From the NCBI RefSeq assembly GCF_000153125.2, contig NZ_CM002299.1, positions 2,045,075-2,109,074 on the forward strand: 64,000 bases of DNA. Direction: 5' to 3'. This DNA comes from Congregibacter litoralis KT71. Lineage in GTDB: Bacteria; Pseudomonadota; Gammaproteobacteria; Pseudomonadales; Halieaceae. Positions 44,392 through 54,385 of this stretch are shown piece after piece; the first letter of the stretch is position 1, and each line of letters starts with the position of its first letter. The notes beneath the pieces were generated by a model. It did no database searches. It saw nothing but the letters and a program-made list of their open reading frames with translations, and was not told the DNA's origin. The position numbers and the translations under genes are program-made.

Positions 44392-45780
44392 TTACTCTCC
44401 CTGCTGGGCTGCGCTTTGCGTTGTTTGCCGTTCTTGCGACTGTTGCGATTGTTGATCGTGCTGCATAGTGCAATCAGCCGCGGTGTCTCGTTGATATTTG
44501 CAATCACCCATAATCCAGGTCTCGCGAATACAGCGGTCGTCTCCGAGGGTGGATAGCACGAACAAGGTCTCGAACAGGTTCTCGCAATGGGCCATCCGCT
44601 GCTTGAGGAGTGGCGTAGCGGCAAGATCCAAAACCAGAAAATCCGCTTCTTTCCCCGGCAGAAAATTACCCAGCTGCGCTTCCAAATCGAGGGCTCTCGC
44701 GCCGCCAAGGGTCGCAAGGTAAAAACTCTTAAAGGGCGTCAGCGAGTGCCCCTGAAGCTGTTGAACTTTATAAGCTTCATCCATGGTTTCCAATAAAGAA
44801 AAACTGGTGCCCGCGCCGATGTCGGTGCCCAATCCCGCGTGCACGCCACAGCTCTCGGCTTTTGCCAGGGGAAACAGCCCCGACCCCAGGAACAGATTGG
44901 ACGTCGGGCAAAAGGCAATGTTCGATTGGGTTTCCGCCATGCGCTGCCACTCCGCTTCGCTGAGATGCACACAGTGGGCAAACACGCTTCGGCGCCCCAG
45001 AAGACCCGCATCATCGTAGCTGTGAAGATAATGGTCGAGATGGGGAAACAGCTCCTCAACCCAGGCGATCTCATTGAGGTTTTCTGACATGTGAGTATGC
45101 AGGTAAACCCCGGGGTGCTCCCGCAGAAGGCGTCCGGCGGCCTTGAGCTGTTCCGGCGTTGAAGTGGGGGCAAAGCGCGGTGTGACCGCATAGCGCAAGC
45201 GTCCTTTGCCGTGCCAGCGCTCAATCAGCGCCTTGCTCTGGGTGTAGCTCGACGCCGCCGTATCCCTCAAAAACTCCGGGGCATTGCGGTCCATCATGAC
45301 CTTGCCGGCAATCATGCGCAGGTTCAGGGCCTCGGCTTCGCCAAAAAAGGCGTCGACGGACTCGGGATGTACCGTGCCAAACACCAGTGCCGTTGTTGTA
45401 CCGTTGCGAAGCAATTCCGCGAGAAAACGCTTGGCCACCGCCTGGGCATGGGCGAAGTCTCCAAACTGCGCCTCCGTGGGAAACACGTATTTGTCGAGCC
45501 ACTCCAGCAGCTGTTCGCCGTGGGCACCAATGATATCCATCTGTGGATAGTGGATATGCGTGTCGATAAACCCGGGAACGAGGAGGGCGCTGGGATGCTC
45601 ACGAATTTCCGTGTTCCGGGGCAGAGAGCTGAGAAGCACTGAAGCGTGGTCTACGGCAATGACCTTGCCGTCATCGATGAGCAAACCGCCGTCGGGAAAG
45701 TATTCATAGCTTTCCTCGGCTCCCTGGCTTGGGTCGCCTAGAAAATGCAGGATCTGTCCGCGATGGAATAGGCGACTCAC
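44392..45780 (-). CDS. guaD: Guanine deaminase
   Basis: GuaD converts guanine to xanthine, feeding xanthine dehydrogenase. The 462-residue amidohydrolase begins at a GTG overlapping the allA stop (GTGA). Zinc-site motifs are GFIDTHIHYPQMD (about 69-81), YLHTHMSENLNEI, VFAHCVHLSE and GLGTDIGAGTSFS; the guanine-deaminase hallmark EWLDKYVFPTE is present. The last 25 residues are Gln-rich (QQSQQSQERQTTQSAAQQGE), a low-complexity tail not needed for the fold. Confidence 0.94.
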   Translation of the reverse strand: MSRLFHRGQILHFLGDPSQGAEESYEYFPDGGLLIDDGKVIAVDHASVLLSSLPRNTEIREHPSALLVPGFIDTHIHYPQMDIIGAHGEQLLEWLDKYVFPTEAQFGDFAHAQAVAKRFLAELLRNGTTTALVFGTVHPESVDAFFGEAEALNLRMIAGKVMMDRNAPEFLRDTAASSYTQSKALIERWHGKGRLRYAVTPRFAPTSTPEQLKAAGRLLREHPGVYLHTHMSENLNEIAWVEELFPHLDHYLHSYDDAGLLGRRSVFAHCVHLSEAEWQRMAETQSNIAFCPTSNLFLGSGLFPLAKAESCGVHAGLGTDIGAGTSFSLLETMDEAYKVQQLQGHSLTPFKSFYLATLGGARALDLEAQLGNFLPGKEADFLVLDLAATPLLKQRMAHCENLFETLFVLSTLGDDRCIRETWIMGDCKYQRDTAADCTMQHDQQSQQSQERQTTQSAAQQGE

Positions 45781-46274
45781 GGAGTCAGCACCAGTTTCAG
45801 GGGTGTGCGAAGCTCGACCTCATCGCAATTGTTGCCCGGACCCAGGCGGTCCACGACCACGAAATCTGACGGTGCTTCCAGGGCCAGGAGATAATGATGC
45901 CAGGTACCCCGGTGATAGCTGATGCTCTGGTGGGGGGTGCCCAGAAAGCCCTGGATCGCCTCCTCATCCAGGGGGCCCGGCGGTGCGACAACAATGGCAT
46001 AGGGATGACCGCTGGTATTGACAAACGCCTGGGAGCCCAGGGGGTGTCGCTCCATGCTCCGCAGAACAAACCCGGCAGTCACGGCCTGCGCCCGGAACAG
46101 GCTGAGAGCGGGTGTTCCGCCCTGGGCAGCGCAGTCGACGCGTGCCAGGGCGTTGTGACGCTGCGTTAGCCCCTCGTTGATGGGGTACTGCTCGCAGGGC
46201 GTGTCTCCGTCGATGAGATCGCCAAATGGCGCAAAGGCTTCCGCGCTGAGGGGCTGTAGAACAAGCTCTTTCAC
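45777..46274 (-). CDS. allA: Ureidoglycolate lyase
   Basis: AllA splits ureidoglycolate into glyoxylate and urea. The 165-residue protein starts at a GTG (VKELVLQPLSAEAFAPFGD) 4 bases after the uraH stop; a longer frame into uraH is not supported. Conserved pieces are FRAQ...ERHPLGSQAFV, PYAIVVAPPG and ISYHRGTWHHYLLAL, the cupin-like core with metal-binding histidines. Length matches E. coli AllA (160). Its stop overlaps the guaD start by 4 bases. Confidence 0.92.
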   Translation of the reverse strand: MKELVLQPLSAEAFAPFGDLIDGDTPCEQYPINEGLTQRHNALARVDCAAQGGTPALSLFRAQAVTAGFVLRSMERHPLGSQAFVNTSGHPYAIVVAPPGPLDEEAIQGFLGTPHQSISYHRGTWHHYLLALEAPSDFVVVDRLGPGNNCDEVELRTPLKLVLTP

Positions 46275-46278
46275 AGCA

Positions 46279-46620
46279 TCAGCTGCCGCGGTATGTGGAA
46301 TACCCAAAGGGCGAGAGCAGCAGGGGAATATGGTAGTGCTCGCCACCGTCATCGAGGTTGAAAACCACATCCACGTAGGGGTAGAAAATATTCAGGTCCA
46401 AGGCGGAAAAATACCCGCCCGTGGCAAAGTGCATGCGATAGGTGCCTGCCGGCAGGACTCGGTCTCCATCCAGAAGGCCCGCCACCCGACCGTCCTCGTT
46501 GGTTGTACCGGATGCGATTTCCACCCAGTCGCTGTCCTGACGATGAAAAAGCGCCAGGGGAACCCCCGCCGCAGGGCATCCCCGCGCCGTATCAAGAATA
46601 TGCGTAGTGATCTGACTCAT
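46279..46620 (-). CDS. uraH: 5-hydroxyisourate hydrolase
   Basis: UraH hydrolyses 5-hydroxyisourate, the PuuD product, to OHCU. The 113-residue transthyretin-like protein starts at the ATG overlapping the uraD stop (ATGA); another ATG two codons earlier is possible. Active-site signatures are SQITTHILDTARG near the N-terminus, RMHFATGGYF in the middle and the family-defining C-terminal YRGS. Length is typical. Confidence 0.95.
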   Translation of the reverse strand: MSQITTHILDTARGCPAAGVPLALFHRQDSDWVEIASGTTNEDGRVAGLLDGDRVLPAGTYRMHFATGGYFSALDLNIFYPYVDVVFNLDDGGEHYHIPLLLSPFGYSTYRGS

Positions 46621-47117
46621 TGCCACTGCTCCAGACGAATCTGTAGGATTTTGAGTTGTTCCCGGGCTGCGATGGCTAGCTCGCGCTCGGGATCATTGTC
46701 CAGCCGCTGTTCCAGAAGCTCGCACATCTCCAGGGCTGACTTCCCGGTGGCACAGACAATAAAGATGTAGCCAAAACGAGTCTCATAGCGTTCGTTACCC
46801 GCCGCCAGACGCTCGATCACGTCATCCGTGGCGGCGGCAACACCGGACTGCTCATGGGCGGCGAGATTACCGCTGCCGGCGTATTTAGCCTTCAGGGAAT
46901 CCACATCGCCGATCTTGGGGTGGCCCTCAAAGGCTTCGAGATAATCATCGCGACCCAGGGTATTCCAAACGGTCTCAGCGCAGTTCCTGAGATTCGATTT
47001 GTTGGCAAAGGGCCGCTCCCTGAGCATACCCTCTATCCATTGTTGACTGACGCAGCACAGCTCCAGGGCCTGAGCCGCAGCGGCTTCATCCAGCGCGTTA
47101 AACTCCTCGAGAGTCAC
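46617..47117 (-). CDS. uraD: OHCU decarboxylase
   Basis: UraD decarboxylates 2-oxo-4-hydroxy-4-carboxy-5-ureidoimidazoline to S-allantoin. The 166-residue all-helical protein starts at a GTG (VTLEEFNALDEAAAAQAL) overlapping the alc stop by 4 bases. Active-site motif EGHPKIGDV and the conserved GNERYETRFGYIFIVCATG are present. Length is typical. It is placed between alc and uraH, so the two ring-opening steps after urate oxidation are encoded together. Confidence 0.95.
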   Translation of the reverse strand: MTLEEFNALDEAAAAQALELCCVSQQWIEGMLRERPFANKSNLRNCAETVWNTLGRDDYLEAFEGHPKIGDVDSLKAKYAGSGNLAAHEQSGVAAATDDVIERLAAGNERYETRFGYIFIVCATGKSALEMCELLEQRLDNDPERELAIAAREQLKILQIRLEQWQ

Positions 47118-48151
47118 GCCGCGTCCCAGTCCGCGATACCGAACACCCGCAGCCGACTGACGCCGCCATCGGGAAAGATATTGAGTCTCACATGGCTGAA
47201 CTTCTGCTCCGGAGGGCACAATACTTCCCGGGTATAGGTATGCTCACGGTCGGGGCAGAGACTCTGCTGATTGATGATCGGGGTCCAGACGGCGTCCTCG
47301 GGGGGCACCTGGGCGTCGGGCTCCAAACAACCCTCGAGGCTGAAGCGATCGGGGAAGTTGCCCCGGAGATGGGCGGTATCGAGGATGACCTTGCGCACCG
47401 TTCCGCGTTTGCCCAGCTTGATGATCGCCCAGTCATTGAACTCGTCTCTTCGCCGACGGGTTTCCCAGCCGTCACCCATATTGACACCGCGCCCGGGCAT
47501 CACGAGATTATCCGTGGAGCTGAAAAACTCATCTGAGGCCGCGACACCACGGCCCCCGATGCCTACGGCGGCAAGATCGACGGTTTCATTCTCCAGATAA
47601 TCACTCGGGTCCGGCATCACTTCACCGTAGGCGCGGAAACGCGCAACGCCGCCATCGGGATAAATGCGCAGGCGAAGATGTGTCCAGCGCTCCGTGCTGT
47701 CGCAGGGAATAGGATTCTGCTCATCAGGGAGCACATCCGTGCGCGGAATGATCTCTGTCCACTGGGTATCGGGCTCGGGATCCAGTTTGACGTGGGTCGC
47801 ATCCACCGCGACCTGTAGGGGGGCGTTCCCTCGAAAGTGATGGGTATCAACATCGACACCATGGATGCGGCCCGCAAACCCCAGGCGCAACACGCACCAG
47901 TCGTGATCCAGCTGGCTCATACGGAACTGGCGACCAAAGCTTCGTCGGGACTCCCAGCCATCCATCCACTGGCCTTTCTCTGTGAACTCGCCGGCTTTGA
48001 AGACGCCCCGTCCCGGTTTTACCAGATTGTCACAACTGGCGAACCACTGGTCGCTGCAGTTGATAGCCCGACCCCCTACGCGTTCCGCCAGCAAGTTGAT
48101 GTAGCGGAACTGGAAGTCATCCATCGCGGCGCGGTCAAAATCGTCGGTCAT
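47114..48151 (-). CDS. alc: Allantoicase
   Basis: Allantoicase hydrolyses allantoate to ureidoglycolate and urea. The 345-residue protein has two related beta-sandwich repeats: the first with FASCDNLVKPGRGVFK and DGWESRR (about 40-70), the second with FFSSTDNLVMPGRGVN and DGWETRRRR (about 210-240). Both repeats look intact. Its ATG shares one base with the xdhC stop (TAATG). Together with AllA it releases both urea groups for the urease encoded upstream in the same run. Confidence 0.95.
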   Translation of the reverse strand: MTDDFDRAAMDDFQFRYINLLAERVGGRAINCSDQWFASCDNLVKPGRGVFKAGEFTEKGQWMDGWESRRSFGRQFRMSQLDHDWCVLRLGFAGRIHGVDVDTHHFRGNAPLQVAVDATHVKLDPEPDTQWTEIIPRTDVLPDEQNPIPCDSTERWTHLRLRIYPDGGVARFRAYGEVMPDPSDYLENETVDLAAVGIGGRGVAASDEFFSSTDNLVMPGRGVNMGDGWETRRRRDEFNDWAIIKLGKRGTVRKVILDTAHLRGNFPDRFSLEGCLEPDAQVPPEDAVWTPIINQQSLCPDREHTYTREVLCPPEQKFSHVRLNIFPDGGVSRLRVFGIADWDAA

Positions 48152-49113
48152 TACTTTACCTTTGTACTGTGAGTATCCGCGGGTCGCGGTGAGAGTTCTC
48201 CACGGGGACTGCTGTCGGGGTCTGGCGCCGTGCCGGCAATTACATCACTGGTCGCGAGGCTGCTTTGAGAGGCTTTCAATTGCGCCTGGAGTTGCTTCCA
48301 GCCGGGTCCCGGGTTGCCGGTTACCTCGGCCTGGCGCGCATGATAGTGCGCGATGACTTCCGCCGCTACCGATACCGCGATTTCGGCGGGACGCTTCCCG
48401 GGAACCTTGGACAGACCTATGGGGCAGTGAATTGTCGAAATGACGTCCGAAGGAAAGCCGCGGTGCTCGAGGCGAAGTTTGAAGCGTCGCCACTTGCTGT
48501 CCGAGCCGATCACACCGATGTAAGCAGCATCCTCCCGCTGAAGGGCCGCCTCCATCAGCGCATAGTCCAGGGGATGCTGATGGGTCATGATAAGAAAGTA
48601 GCTGCCGGGAGGCGCGGTTTTGACCACATCCACGGGTTCCTCGGGATGGAGCGCTTCCACACCCGTTGGCAGGGTGTCGGGGAACTCATGGGTGCGGGCG
48701 TCCACCCAGCGCATCTTAAGCGGCAGGGGAGCCAGCACTGGCGCGAGGGCGCGCCCCACGTGTCCCGCACCGAAAAGGTACAGCGGCTGGAATGCCGGCA
48801 CGAAGTGCTCAAACAGCAGGCTCGTGCTCCCGCCACAACATTGGCCCAGTTTTTCTCCCAGGGGAAAGTTCTCTACCCATTGGCCGGCGATGCCATCGCC
48901 CAGAAGATTCCGCGCGCGGTGTAAGGCGCGGAACTCCAGCTCTCCGCCGCCAATGGTGCCGCAGAATTCGTGAGTGCTAACGACCATTTTGGTGCCGGCG
49001 TCCCGGGGTGTCGATCCCCGAACACCCAGCATGGTCACAATCACATAGGGGTGGCCCAGGGATTCACACTCGCGGACCCCCTCGCTCCAGTGTCCGTCTG
49101 CCCGCATGCTCAT
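48151..49113 (-). CDS. xdhC: XdhC, molybdenum-cofactor insertion chaperone
   Basis: XdhC binds sulfurated molybdenum cofactor and delivers it to XdhB. The 320-residue protein has VTMLGVRGSTPRDAGTKMVV with the conserved motif at its N-terminus, GTIGGGELE, a Cys pair LGQCCGGSTSLL, then a Rossmann-like domain with LYLFGAGHVGRALAPVL and FLIMTHQHPLDYALMEAAL. The last 50 residues are a variable Ser/Pro-rich tail. Its start overlaps the xdhB stop by 4 bases. Confidence 0.94.
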   Translation of the reverse strand: MSMRADGHWSEGVRECESLGHPYVIVTMLGVRGSTPRDAGTKMVVSTHEFCGTIGGGELEFRALHRARNLLGDGIAGQWVENFPLGEKLGQCCGGSTSLLFEHFVPAFQPLYLFGAGHVGRALAPVLAPLPLKMRWVDARTHEFPDTLPTGVEALHPEEPVDVVKTAPPGSYFLIMTHQHPLDYALMEAALQREDAAYIGVIGSDSKWRRFKLRLEHRGFPSDVISTIHCPIGLSKVPGKRPAEIAVSVAAEVIAHYHARQAEVTGNPGPGWKQLQAQLKASQSSLATSDVIAGTAPDPDSSPRGELSPRPADTHSTKVK

Positions 49114-51470
49114 TCAATCCTCTCCCGGGCAGACTTTCTCAGGCTCTCGCAAGCGAGAAGGACCCGCTCGGGAGTTGCTGGCGTATCGAGCTTTGGATGT
49201 ACGCGATAGTTGCCGAGACTTGCCACGGCATCGCGTATCGCTGACCACACGGAGATGGCCAGCATCAGGGGCGGCTCGCCCACGGCTTTGGACCGAAATA
49301 TCGTAGCCTCGGCATTGGGGCTGTCGGGTAGCAGCTCTACGTTGAAGATTGCCGGCGTGTCTCCAATGGCCGGTATCTTGTAGGTCGCAGGGCCTGTCGT
49401 GCTCAGGCGACCTGCGTCATCCCAGGCCAACTCTTCGTTCGTCAGCCAGCCCATGCCCTGAATAAAACCGCCTTCGATCTGACCGATATCAATGGCAGGA
49501 TTGAGGGAGTTCCCGACGTCGTGGCAGATATCCACGCGTTCGACGCGATATTCGCCCGTGAGCGTATCAACCTGGACCTCAGACACACAGGCACCATTCG
49601 CGTAGTAGTAAAACGGTCGGCCCGTGGCGGTGGCGCGGTCGTAGTGTATTTTTGGCGTGCGATAAAAACCCGTAGCTGACAGGGAAATACGCTGGTGGTA
49701 GGCGAGGTTGACCAGCTCGGCAAAGGTGAAGGACTGAGCGCCAACCTGTACCTCATTGGGTGCAAAAACGACGGCGTCTTCGCTCACGTCGAAATGTTCG
49801 CAGGCAAATTTTGTGAGGCGGTAGCGAATTTTCCTTGCTGCATTTAGCGCGGCCATGCCATTGATGTCGCTCCCGGAGGAGGCTGCCGTCGGGGAAGTGT
49901 TGGGGACCTTGTCCGTACGAGTCGCAGTGCATCGTATGCAGGCGATGTCCACCTGCAATTCCCGGGCAACAACCTGCGCAACCTTGGTGTACAAGCCCTG
50001 GCCCATCTCGGTGCCACCGTGATTCAGCTGGATACTGCCATCGGTGTAAACGTGGATCAGGGCCCCCGCCTGATTGAGATGCTTCGCCGTAAACGAGATC
50101 CCGAATTTCACCGGCGTCAGGGCCAGCCCTTTTTTGATCACGGTGCTGTCGGCATTGAAGGCGCGAATAGCCTCGCGGCGAGCGTGGTAGTCCGAGGTTT
50201 GTTCCAAACGCTCGATAATTTGCGGCAATACGTGTTGCTCTATGGTCTGTCCGTAGTGGGTGACATCGCGACCTCCGGCAGAGGTATAGAGATTCTTTTT
50301 GCGGACATCCAGGGGATCCATGCCCGTCTTGCGCGCGATGGCGTCAATGATGTCCTCGATGGCCACCATGCCCTGGGGGCCGCCAAAACCGCGGAAAGCG
50401 GTGTTCGACACGGTGTGGGTTTTGACCCGGTGTCCCGCCACGGCGACGTCGGGGAGGTAGTAGGCGTTGTCACAGTGGAACATTGCCCGATCCACAATAG
50501 CGTCCGAGAGGTCCGGTGACATGCCGCAGCCGCCGGCGAGCATAAGATCAAGCGCCTGAATCTGACCCTCATCGTCGAAGCCCACGTCATAGCGGCTCAG
50601 GAAGTGGTGCCGTTTTCCCGTAGCGCGCATATCGTCGGCCCGGGCGAGGCGAAGTTTTACGGCGCGACCGGTGCGCCGGGCTAATATCGCTGCCAGGCAG
50701 GCCCATTGATTGGCATGGGTCTCCTTGCCGCCAAAAGCGCCGCCCATGCGGCGCGTGTCCACCGTCACCTGATGAAAGTCCACGCCGAGGACCTCGGCCA
50801 CGAGCTTCTGTCCCTCCGTGGGATTCTGTGTGGACGAATACACCAGCATGCCGCCGTCTTCTTCCGGAACACAGAGCGAGGCCTGTCCCTCGAGGTACAT
50901 TTGCTCCTGACCGCCGATTTGCAGTTCGCCCTGCATACGGTGGGCGGCGTTTTCCAGACCGCGCTCTGCATCGCCGCGGCGCTGAAAATGCGCCGGCCGC
51001 ACAAAACTCTTTGCTGCCAATCCGTCTTCGATACTTAAGCAGGCGGGGAGGGGAGAATACTCAATCTTTGCCAGCTGAGCGGCTTTGCGCGCGGCGGCGT
51101 AACTGGTGGCTGCGACGGCAAACAGCACCTGACCATGAAACTCCACCGTGTCGCCCAGACCCACCATCAGAGGGTCGCCGGGGAAGACGGGTCCAATATC
51201 GGTAATGCCGGGAATGTCGTCCCGGGTGATGACATCTACAACCCCCGGGGCGTTTTTGACCGCCGCGAGGGACATCTCGTTTACTACGCCGTGGGCGATG
51301 GTGGACAGTCCGACATAGGCGTGGAGCGTGCCCTTCGGTGCCATCATGTCGTCAATATAGATCGCTTCGCCGGAGACGTGCTTTGCCGCGCTTTCGTGCG
51401 CTACTCCCTGACCGGCAGAGCCCCTGGGTCCCGCATGGTTACGGCCTGTTGCTGCGCTGGAATCAGTCAT
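49110..51470 (-). CDS. xdhB: Xanthine dehydrogenase, molybdopterin subunit
   Basis: The large subunit oxidises hypoxanthine and xanthine to urate at the molybdenum centre. The 786-residue protein starts at [12 protein letters not shown], overlapping the xdhA end by 8 bases. Motifs include GEAIYIDDMMAPKG, MYLEGQASLCVP (Gln-type molybdenum neighbour), GGAFGGKETHANQWA, FRGFGGPQGM and GGTEMGQGLYTKVAQ, with GEPPLMLAISVW (catalytic Glu region) near the C-terminus. All expected blocks are present. It needs the FAD/2Fe-2S subunit XdhA and the chaperone XdhC, both adjacent. Confidence 0.95.
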   Translation of the reverse strand: MTDSSAATGRNHAGPRGSAGQGVAHESAAKHVSGEAIYIDDMMAPKGTLHAYVGLSTIAHGVVNEMSLAAVKNAPGVVDVITRDDIPGITDIGPVFPGDPLMVGLGDTVEFHGQVLFAVAATSYAAARKAAQLAKIEYSPLPACLSIEDGLAAKSFVRPAHFQRRGDAERGLENAAHRMQGELQIGGQEQMYLEGQASLCVPEEDGGMLVYSSTQNPTEGQKLVAEVLGVDFHQVTVDTRRMGGAFGGKETHANQWACLAAILARRTGRAVKLRLARADDMRATGKRHHFLSRYDVGFDDEGQIQALDLMLAGGCGMSPDLSDAIVDRAMFHCDNAYYLPDVAVAGHRVKTHTVSNTAFRGFGGPQGMVAIEDIIDAIARKTGMDPLDVRKKNLYTSAGGRDVTHYGQTIEQHVLPQIIERLEQTSDYHARREAIRAFNADSTVIKKGLALTPVKFGISFTAKHLNQAGALIHVYTDGSIQLNHGGTEMGQGLYTKVAQVVARELQVDIACIRCTATRTDKVPNTSPTAASSGSDINGMAALNAARKIRYRLTKFACEHFDVSEDAVVFAPNEVQVGAQSFTFAELVNLAYHQRISLSATGFYRTPKIHYDRATATGRPFYYYANGACVSEVQVDTLTGEYRVERVDICHDVGNSLNPAIDIGQIEGGFIQGMGWLTNEELAWDDAGRLSTTGPATYKIPAIGDTPAIFNVELLPDSPNAEATIFRSKAVGEPPLMLAISVWSAIRDAVASLGNYRVHPKLDTPATPERVLLACESLRKSARERIE

Positions 51471-52935
51471 GGATGGCCAACTCGCCGCTGTGTATTTCCA
51501 TTGCGTGGACGCGGGTGTCCACGTCTCCCCGAAACTCCGCCTGCAGCCGGTACAGGAGTTTTGCACTGACCAGGCGCCGATAATCTTCTGATGCGCGGGC
51601 ATCGGAAATGGGCTGGAAGTCTTCTTCGATGGCAGCGACGGCGGTATCGAGGGAGTCCGTGCGGAGGTTCATGCCCTCCAGTGCATTTTCCAATGACTGC
51701 CCTCGCTTGGGTGTGGCGGCCATGCCACCGAACGCGGCTCGGGCGCCCGTGATCCGATCACCCTCTAATTCCAGCGCAAAGACGGCACACACGGAGGAGA
51801 TATCATCCTCAAAGCGCTTGCTGATTTTGTAGGCGCGAAGGAATAGATTCTCCTTGCGCCGGGGAAGGAAAACCTCGGCTATAAACTCGCCGTCGCGCTG
51901 CGCTGTTTTTCGGTAGTCGAGGAAAAAATCATCAAGGGCAATGCTGCGTTGCCCGGCCTCGGATTGCAGTTGAATGCTGCCCCCGAGGGCCAGCAACACG
52001 GGAGGCCAGTCGCCGATGGGCGACGCGTTGGCAACATTTCCTGCGATGGTGCCCCGGGAGCGTATCTGCAGGGAACCAAAGCGCTGAATCAACTCGTGAA
52101 GCTCGGGGTAGTCCGTCAGCACAGCGTCCTGGGAGGCTCTATGGGTGACGGCGGCGCCCAGTCGAATGTGCTTGGAATCCACGGAAACAACGTGAAGCGC
52201 AGGTACAGCCGTGACGTCAATAAGCACCGGTAGGTCCTTAAGGCCCTGGGTGCTTTCCAGAAAAAGGTCCGTGCCTCCTGCGATGACCCGTGCCTGAGGG
52301 TGTTCTCCTAGAAGCCTGGCTACCTGCTCGGCATCTTTGGGGCGATAGTAATGGCCGTGGGGTAACTCCAGCGCTTCCGTCTCACGCTCCTTGTCAGAGA
52401 GCGCCCGTAGTTGATCCAGGGTGGCCCTGGCCCGGCGGGAAAAGGCATCGTCACTCTCCCCGGCGAGGGCCTGTTCCGCGGCATCGATGATGGGGCGGTA
52501 ACCGGTGCAGCGGCAGAGATTGCCCCCCAGGGCTTCGAGGATCTCTTCGCGATCGCCGGTTTTTTGTGAGTGATAGAGCGCAAAGAGCGACATAATAAAA
52601 CCCGGCGTACAGAAGCCGCATTGGGAGCCGTGATTGTCGATCATGGCCTGCTGTACCGGGTGATACTCGTCGCCATCTTTCAGATCTTCTACGGTGATGA
52701 GCTCGGTGCCGTGGAGGCTTCCCAGGGGCGCGATGCATGCGTTGACCGGTGCATACTCAAGACCATCGTTACCCGCTTTCGCGACCACCACGGTACACGC
52801 GCCACAGTCGCCCGATGCGCAGCCCTCCTTGGTGCCCGTAAGACCACGGTGTTCGCGGAGATAATCGAGAATGCTGGTGTCGGCGGGGAGTTGCTCGAGG
52901 GCAACTTCTCGCTGCTGATGCAAAAATCGAATCAC
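51463..52935 (-). CDS. xdhA: Xanthine dehydrogenase, FAD/iron-sulfur subunit
   Basis: The small subunit carries electrons from the molybdenum centre through two 2Fe-2S clusters to FAD and NAD. The 490-residue protein has the ferredoxin-like cluster [14 protein letters not shown] (about 38-50), the second cluster QCGFCTPGF and CRCTGYRPI (about 110-155), then the FAD domain with [13 protein letters not shown] and [20 protein letters not shown]. It begins at a GTG overlapping the ureG stop by 4 bases (GTGA), so urease-accessory and xanthine genes are translationally joined. Confidence 0.95.
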   Translation of the reverse strand: MIRFLHQQREVALEQLPADTSILDYLREHRGLTGTKEGCASGDCGACTVVVAKAGNDGLEYAPVNACIAPLGSLHGTELITVEDLKDGDEYHPVQQAMIDNHGSQCGFCTPGFIMSLFALYHSQKTGDREEILEALGGNLCRCTGYRPIIDAAEQALAGESDDAFSRRARATLDQLRALSDKERETEALELPHGHYYRPKDAEQVARLLGEHPQARVIAGGTDLFLESTQGLKDLPVLIDVTAVPALHVVSVDSKHIRLGAAVTHRASQDAVLTDYPELHELIQRFGSLQIRSRGTIAGNVANASPIGDWPPVLLALGGSIQLQSEAGQRSIALDDFFLDYRKTAQRDGEFIAEVFLPRRKENLFLRAYKISKRFEDDISSVCAVFALELEGDRITGARAAFGGMAATPKRGQSLENALEGMNLRTDSLDTAVAAIEEDFQPISDARASEDYRRLVSAKLLYRLQAEFRGDVDTRVHAMEIHSGELAIHD

Positions 52936-53570
52936 TGAGACTTGCCCTCGTTACCATCAGCGCTGCCAAGCATGCCGCGGTCGATAATAAAATCGATGAC
53001 TGCCTGCAGCCCATCCTCGGACTTCAAATTAGTGAATTCAAAGGGACGCTCGCCACGCATGGTGCGGGCATCCCGATCCATGACACCAAGATCTGCGCCC
53101 ACGAGGGGAGCAAGATCGGTCTTGTTGATGATCAAAAGATCGGACTTGGTAATGCCGGGTCCCCCTTTACGCGGAATTTTGTCCCCGGCCGATACATCGA
53201 TGACGTAGAGGGTGAGGTCGGATAGCTCCGGGCTAAAGGTGGCGGCGAGATTGTCACCACCGCTCTCGATAAAGAGCACGTCGAGATCCGTAAAGCGGCC
53301 CTGCAGCTCGTCTACCGCCGCGAGGTTCATGGAGGCATCCTCGCGTATGGCCGTATGGGGACAACCGCCGGTCTCCACCCCGAGAATGCGCTCGCCCTCA
53401 AGAGCATCGTGACGAAGGAGAAATTCGGCATCTTCACGCGTGTAAATGTCGTTAGTGATCACGCCGATACTGAAGCGCTCCCTAAGGTGCTGACAGAGGA
53501 GACGCACGAGAGCCGTTTTACCCGAACCGACGGGGCCGCCGATACCAACGCGGAGCGCAGGTTTACTCAT
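52932..53570 (-). CDS. ureG: Urease accessory GTPase UreG
   Basis: UreG uses GTP to drive nickel insertion into urease. The 212-residue protein starts at [12 protein letters not shown], with an AAGGA ribosome site; a longer frame to 53612 lacks support. It has P-loop [14 protein letters not shown], the metal-binding [17 protein letters not shown] (with the CPH motif) and GTPase motifs [15 protein letters not shown] and INKTDLAP. A 96-bp gap separates it from ureF, the largest internal gap of the run apart from none other above 80, so an internal promoter is possible there. Confidence 0.95.
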   Translation of the reverse strand: MSKPALRVGIGGPVGSGKTALVRLLCQHLRERFSIGVITNDIYTREDAEFLLRHDALEGERILGVETGGCPHTAIREDASMNLAAVDELQGRFTDLDVLFIESGGDNLAATFSPELSDLTLYVIDVSAGDKIPRKGGPGITKSDLLIINKTDLAPLVGADLGVMDRDARTMRGERPFEFTNLKSEDGLQAVIDFIIDRGMLGSADGNEGKSQ

Positions 53571-53666
53571 TCCTTGATCCTTGTGTTTTAACGAAACGTT
53601 TTGTCGTCGCAAAAGTTGTCCCGAAAGTTGACGCTGGAGTTGTCACTGGATGGCGCAGCCCTGCGG

Positions 53667-54356
53667 TCATGACCGAAACAAACGCGTGTGCTGTCGCTCG
53701 TGATGACAGGAGGCCATGGCGAGACCCGGCAGGCTCAGGCCAATGTCATCGTCTTCTACCGTCATTGCCTTCGCGCAGGCGTCGGGGATTTTTGCCAGTA
53801 GCCCTAGCAGCAGCTGTTGCGCCGCACTTTGTCCCAGGGGAACCAGCTTGGTGGCCGCCGTTACCTGATTCTCCAACCAACTATAGGCAAAGCCCTGCAA
53901 GGCACTACCCGTGTCTATTTTCCAGTGGACGCAGGCCACGGCAAAAGCCACCGCGTAGGCGGGCCGTTGCTGCAGTTGTGGTAGCTCGCCCGTGTTTAGG
54001 GTGCCCAGCAGGCGCCACAGTGCGGCCCCGATCTGCTGATCCTCGAGGAGCAGCTCTGCCGTCTCCCGACTGGCCAGTAAACGGTCATTCCAGTGATCGA
54101 GCGCGGCACCATCGTCGACGTCCAGGGCGGCCAGCACACGGAGTAACACCGGTAGGTCCAGTTGGGCGACACCCAGATTGAGACCGTCCTCGAACCACTT
54201 CGCGAGTTCATCGCCCTCCAGCCAACCGGCCTCGATGGCGTACTCCAGGCCCTGAGAATAGGCATAGGCCCCGATAGGCAGCGCAGGACTTGAAAGATGC
54301 AGCAGATGCAGCTGGGGATCCATGGGCGGTGGCGAATGTGTTTGCGTGGGCATCAT
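53667..54356 (-). CDS. ureF: Urease accessory protein UreF
   Basis: UreF acts with UreD and UreG in the nickel-insertion complex. The 229-residue all-helical protein has the N-terminal LLHLSSPALPIGAYAYSQGLEYAIEAGWL signature (seen in parts from residue 18), and TAATKLVPLGQSAAQQLLLGL near residue 170. Length is typical. It starts 29 bases after ureE and precedes ureG. The frame is intact; the first codons MMPTQ may begin at either of two ATGs. Confidence 0.92.
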   Translation of the reverse strand: MMPTQTHSPPPMDPQLHLLHLSSPALPIGAYAYSQGLEYAIEAGWLEGDELAKWFEDGLNLGVAQLDLPVLLRVLAALDVDDGAALDHWNDRLLASRETAELLLEDQQIGAALWRLLGTLNTGELPQLQQRPAYAVAFAVACVHWKIDTGSALQGFAYSWLENQVTAATKLVPLGQSAAQQLLLGLLAKIPDACAKAMTVEDDDIGLSLPGLAMASCHHERQHTRLFRS

Positions 54357-54385
54357 TGTCTATTTTAGCGCGAGTCGGACGGCGC

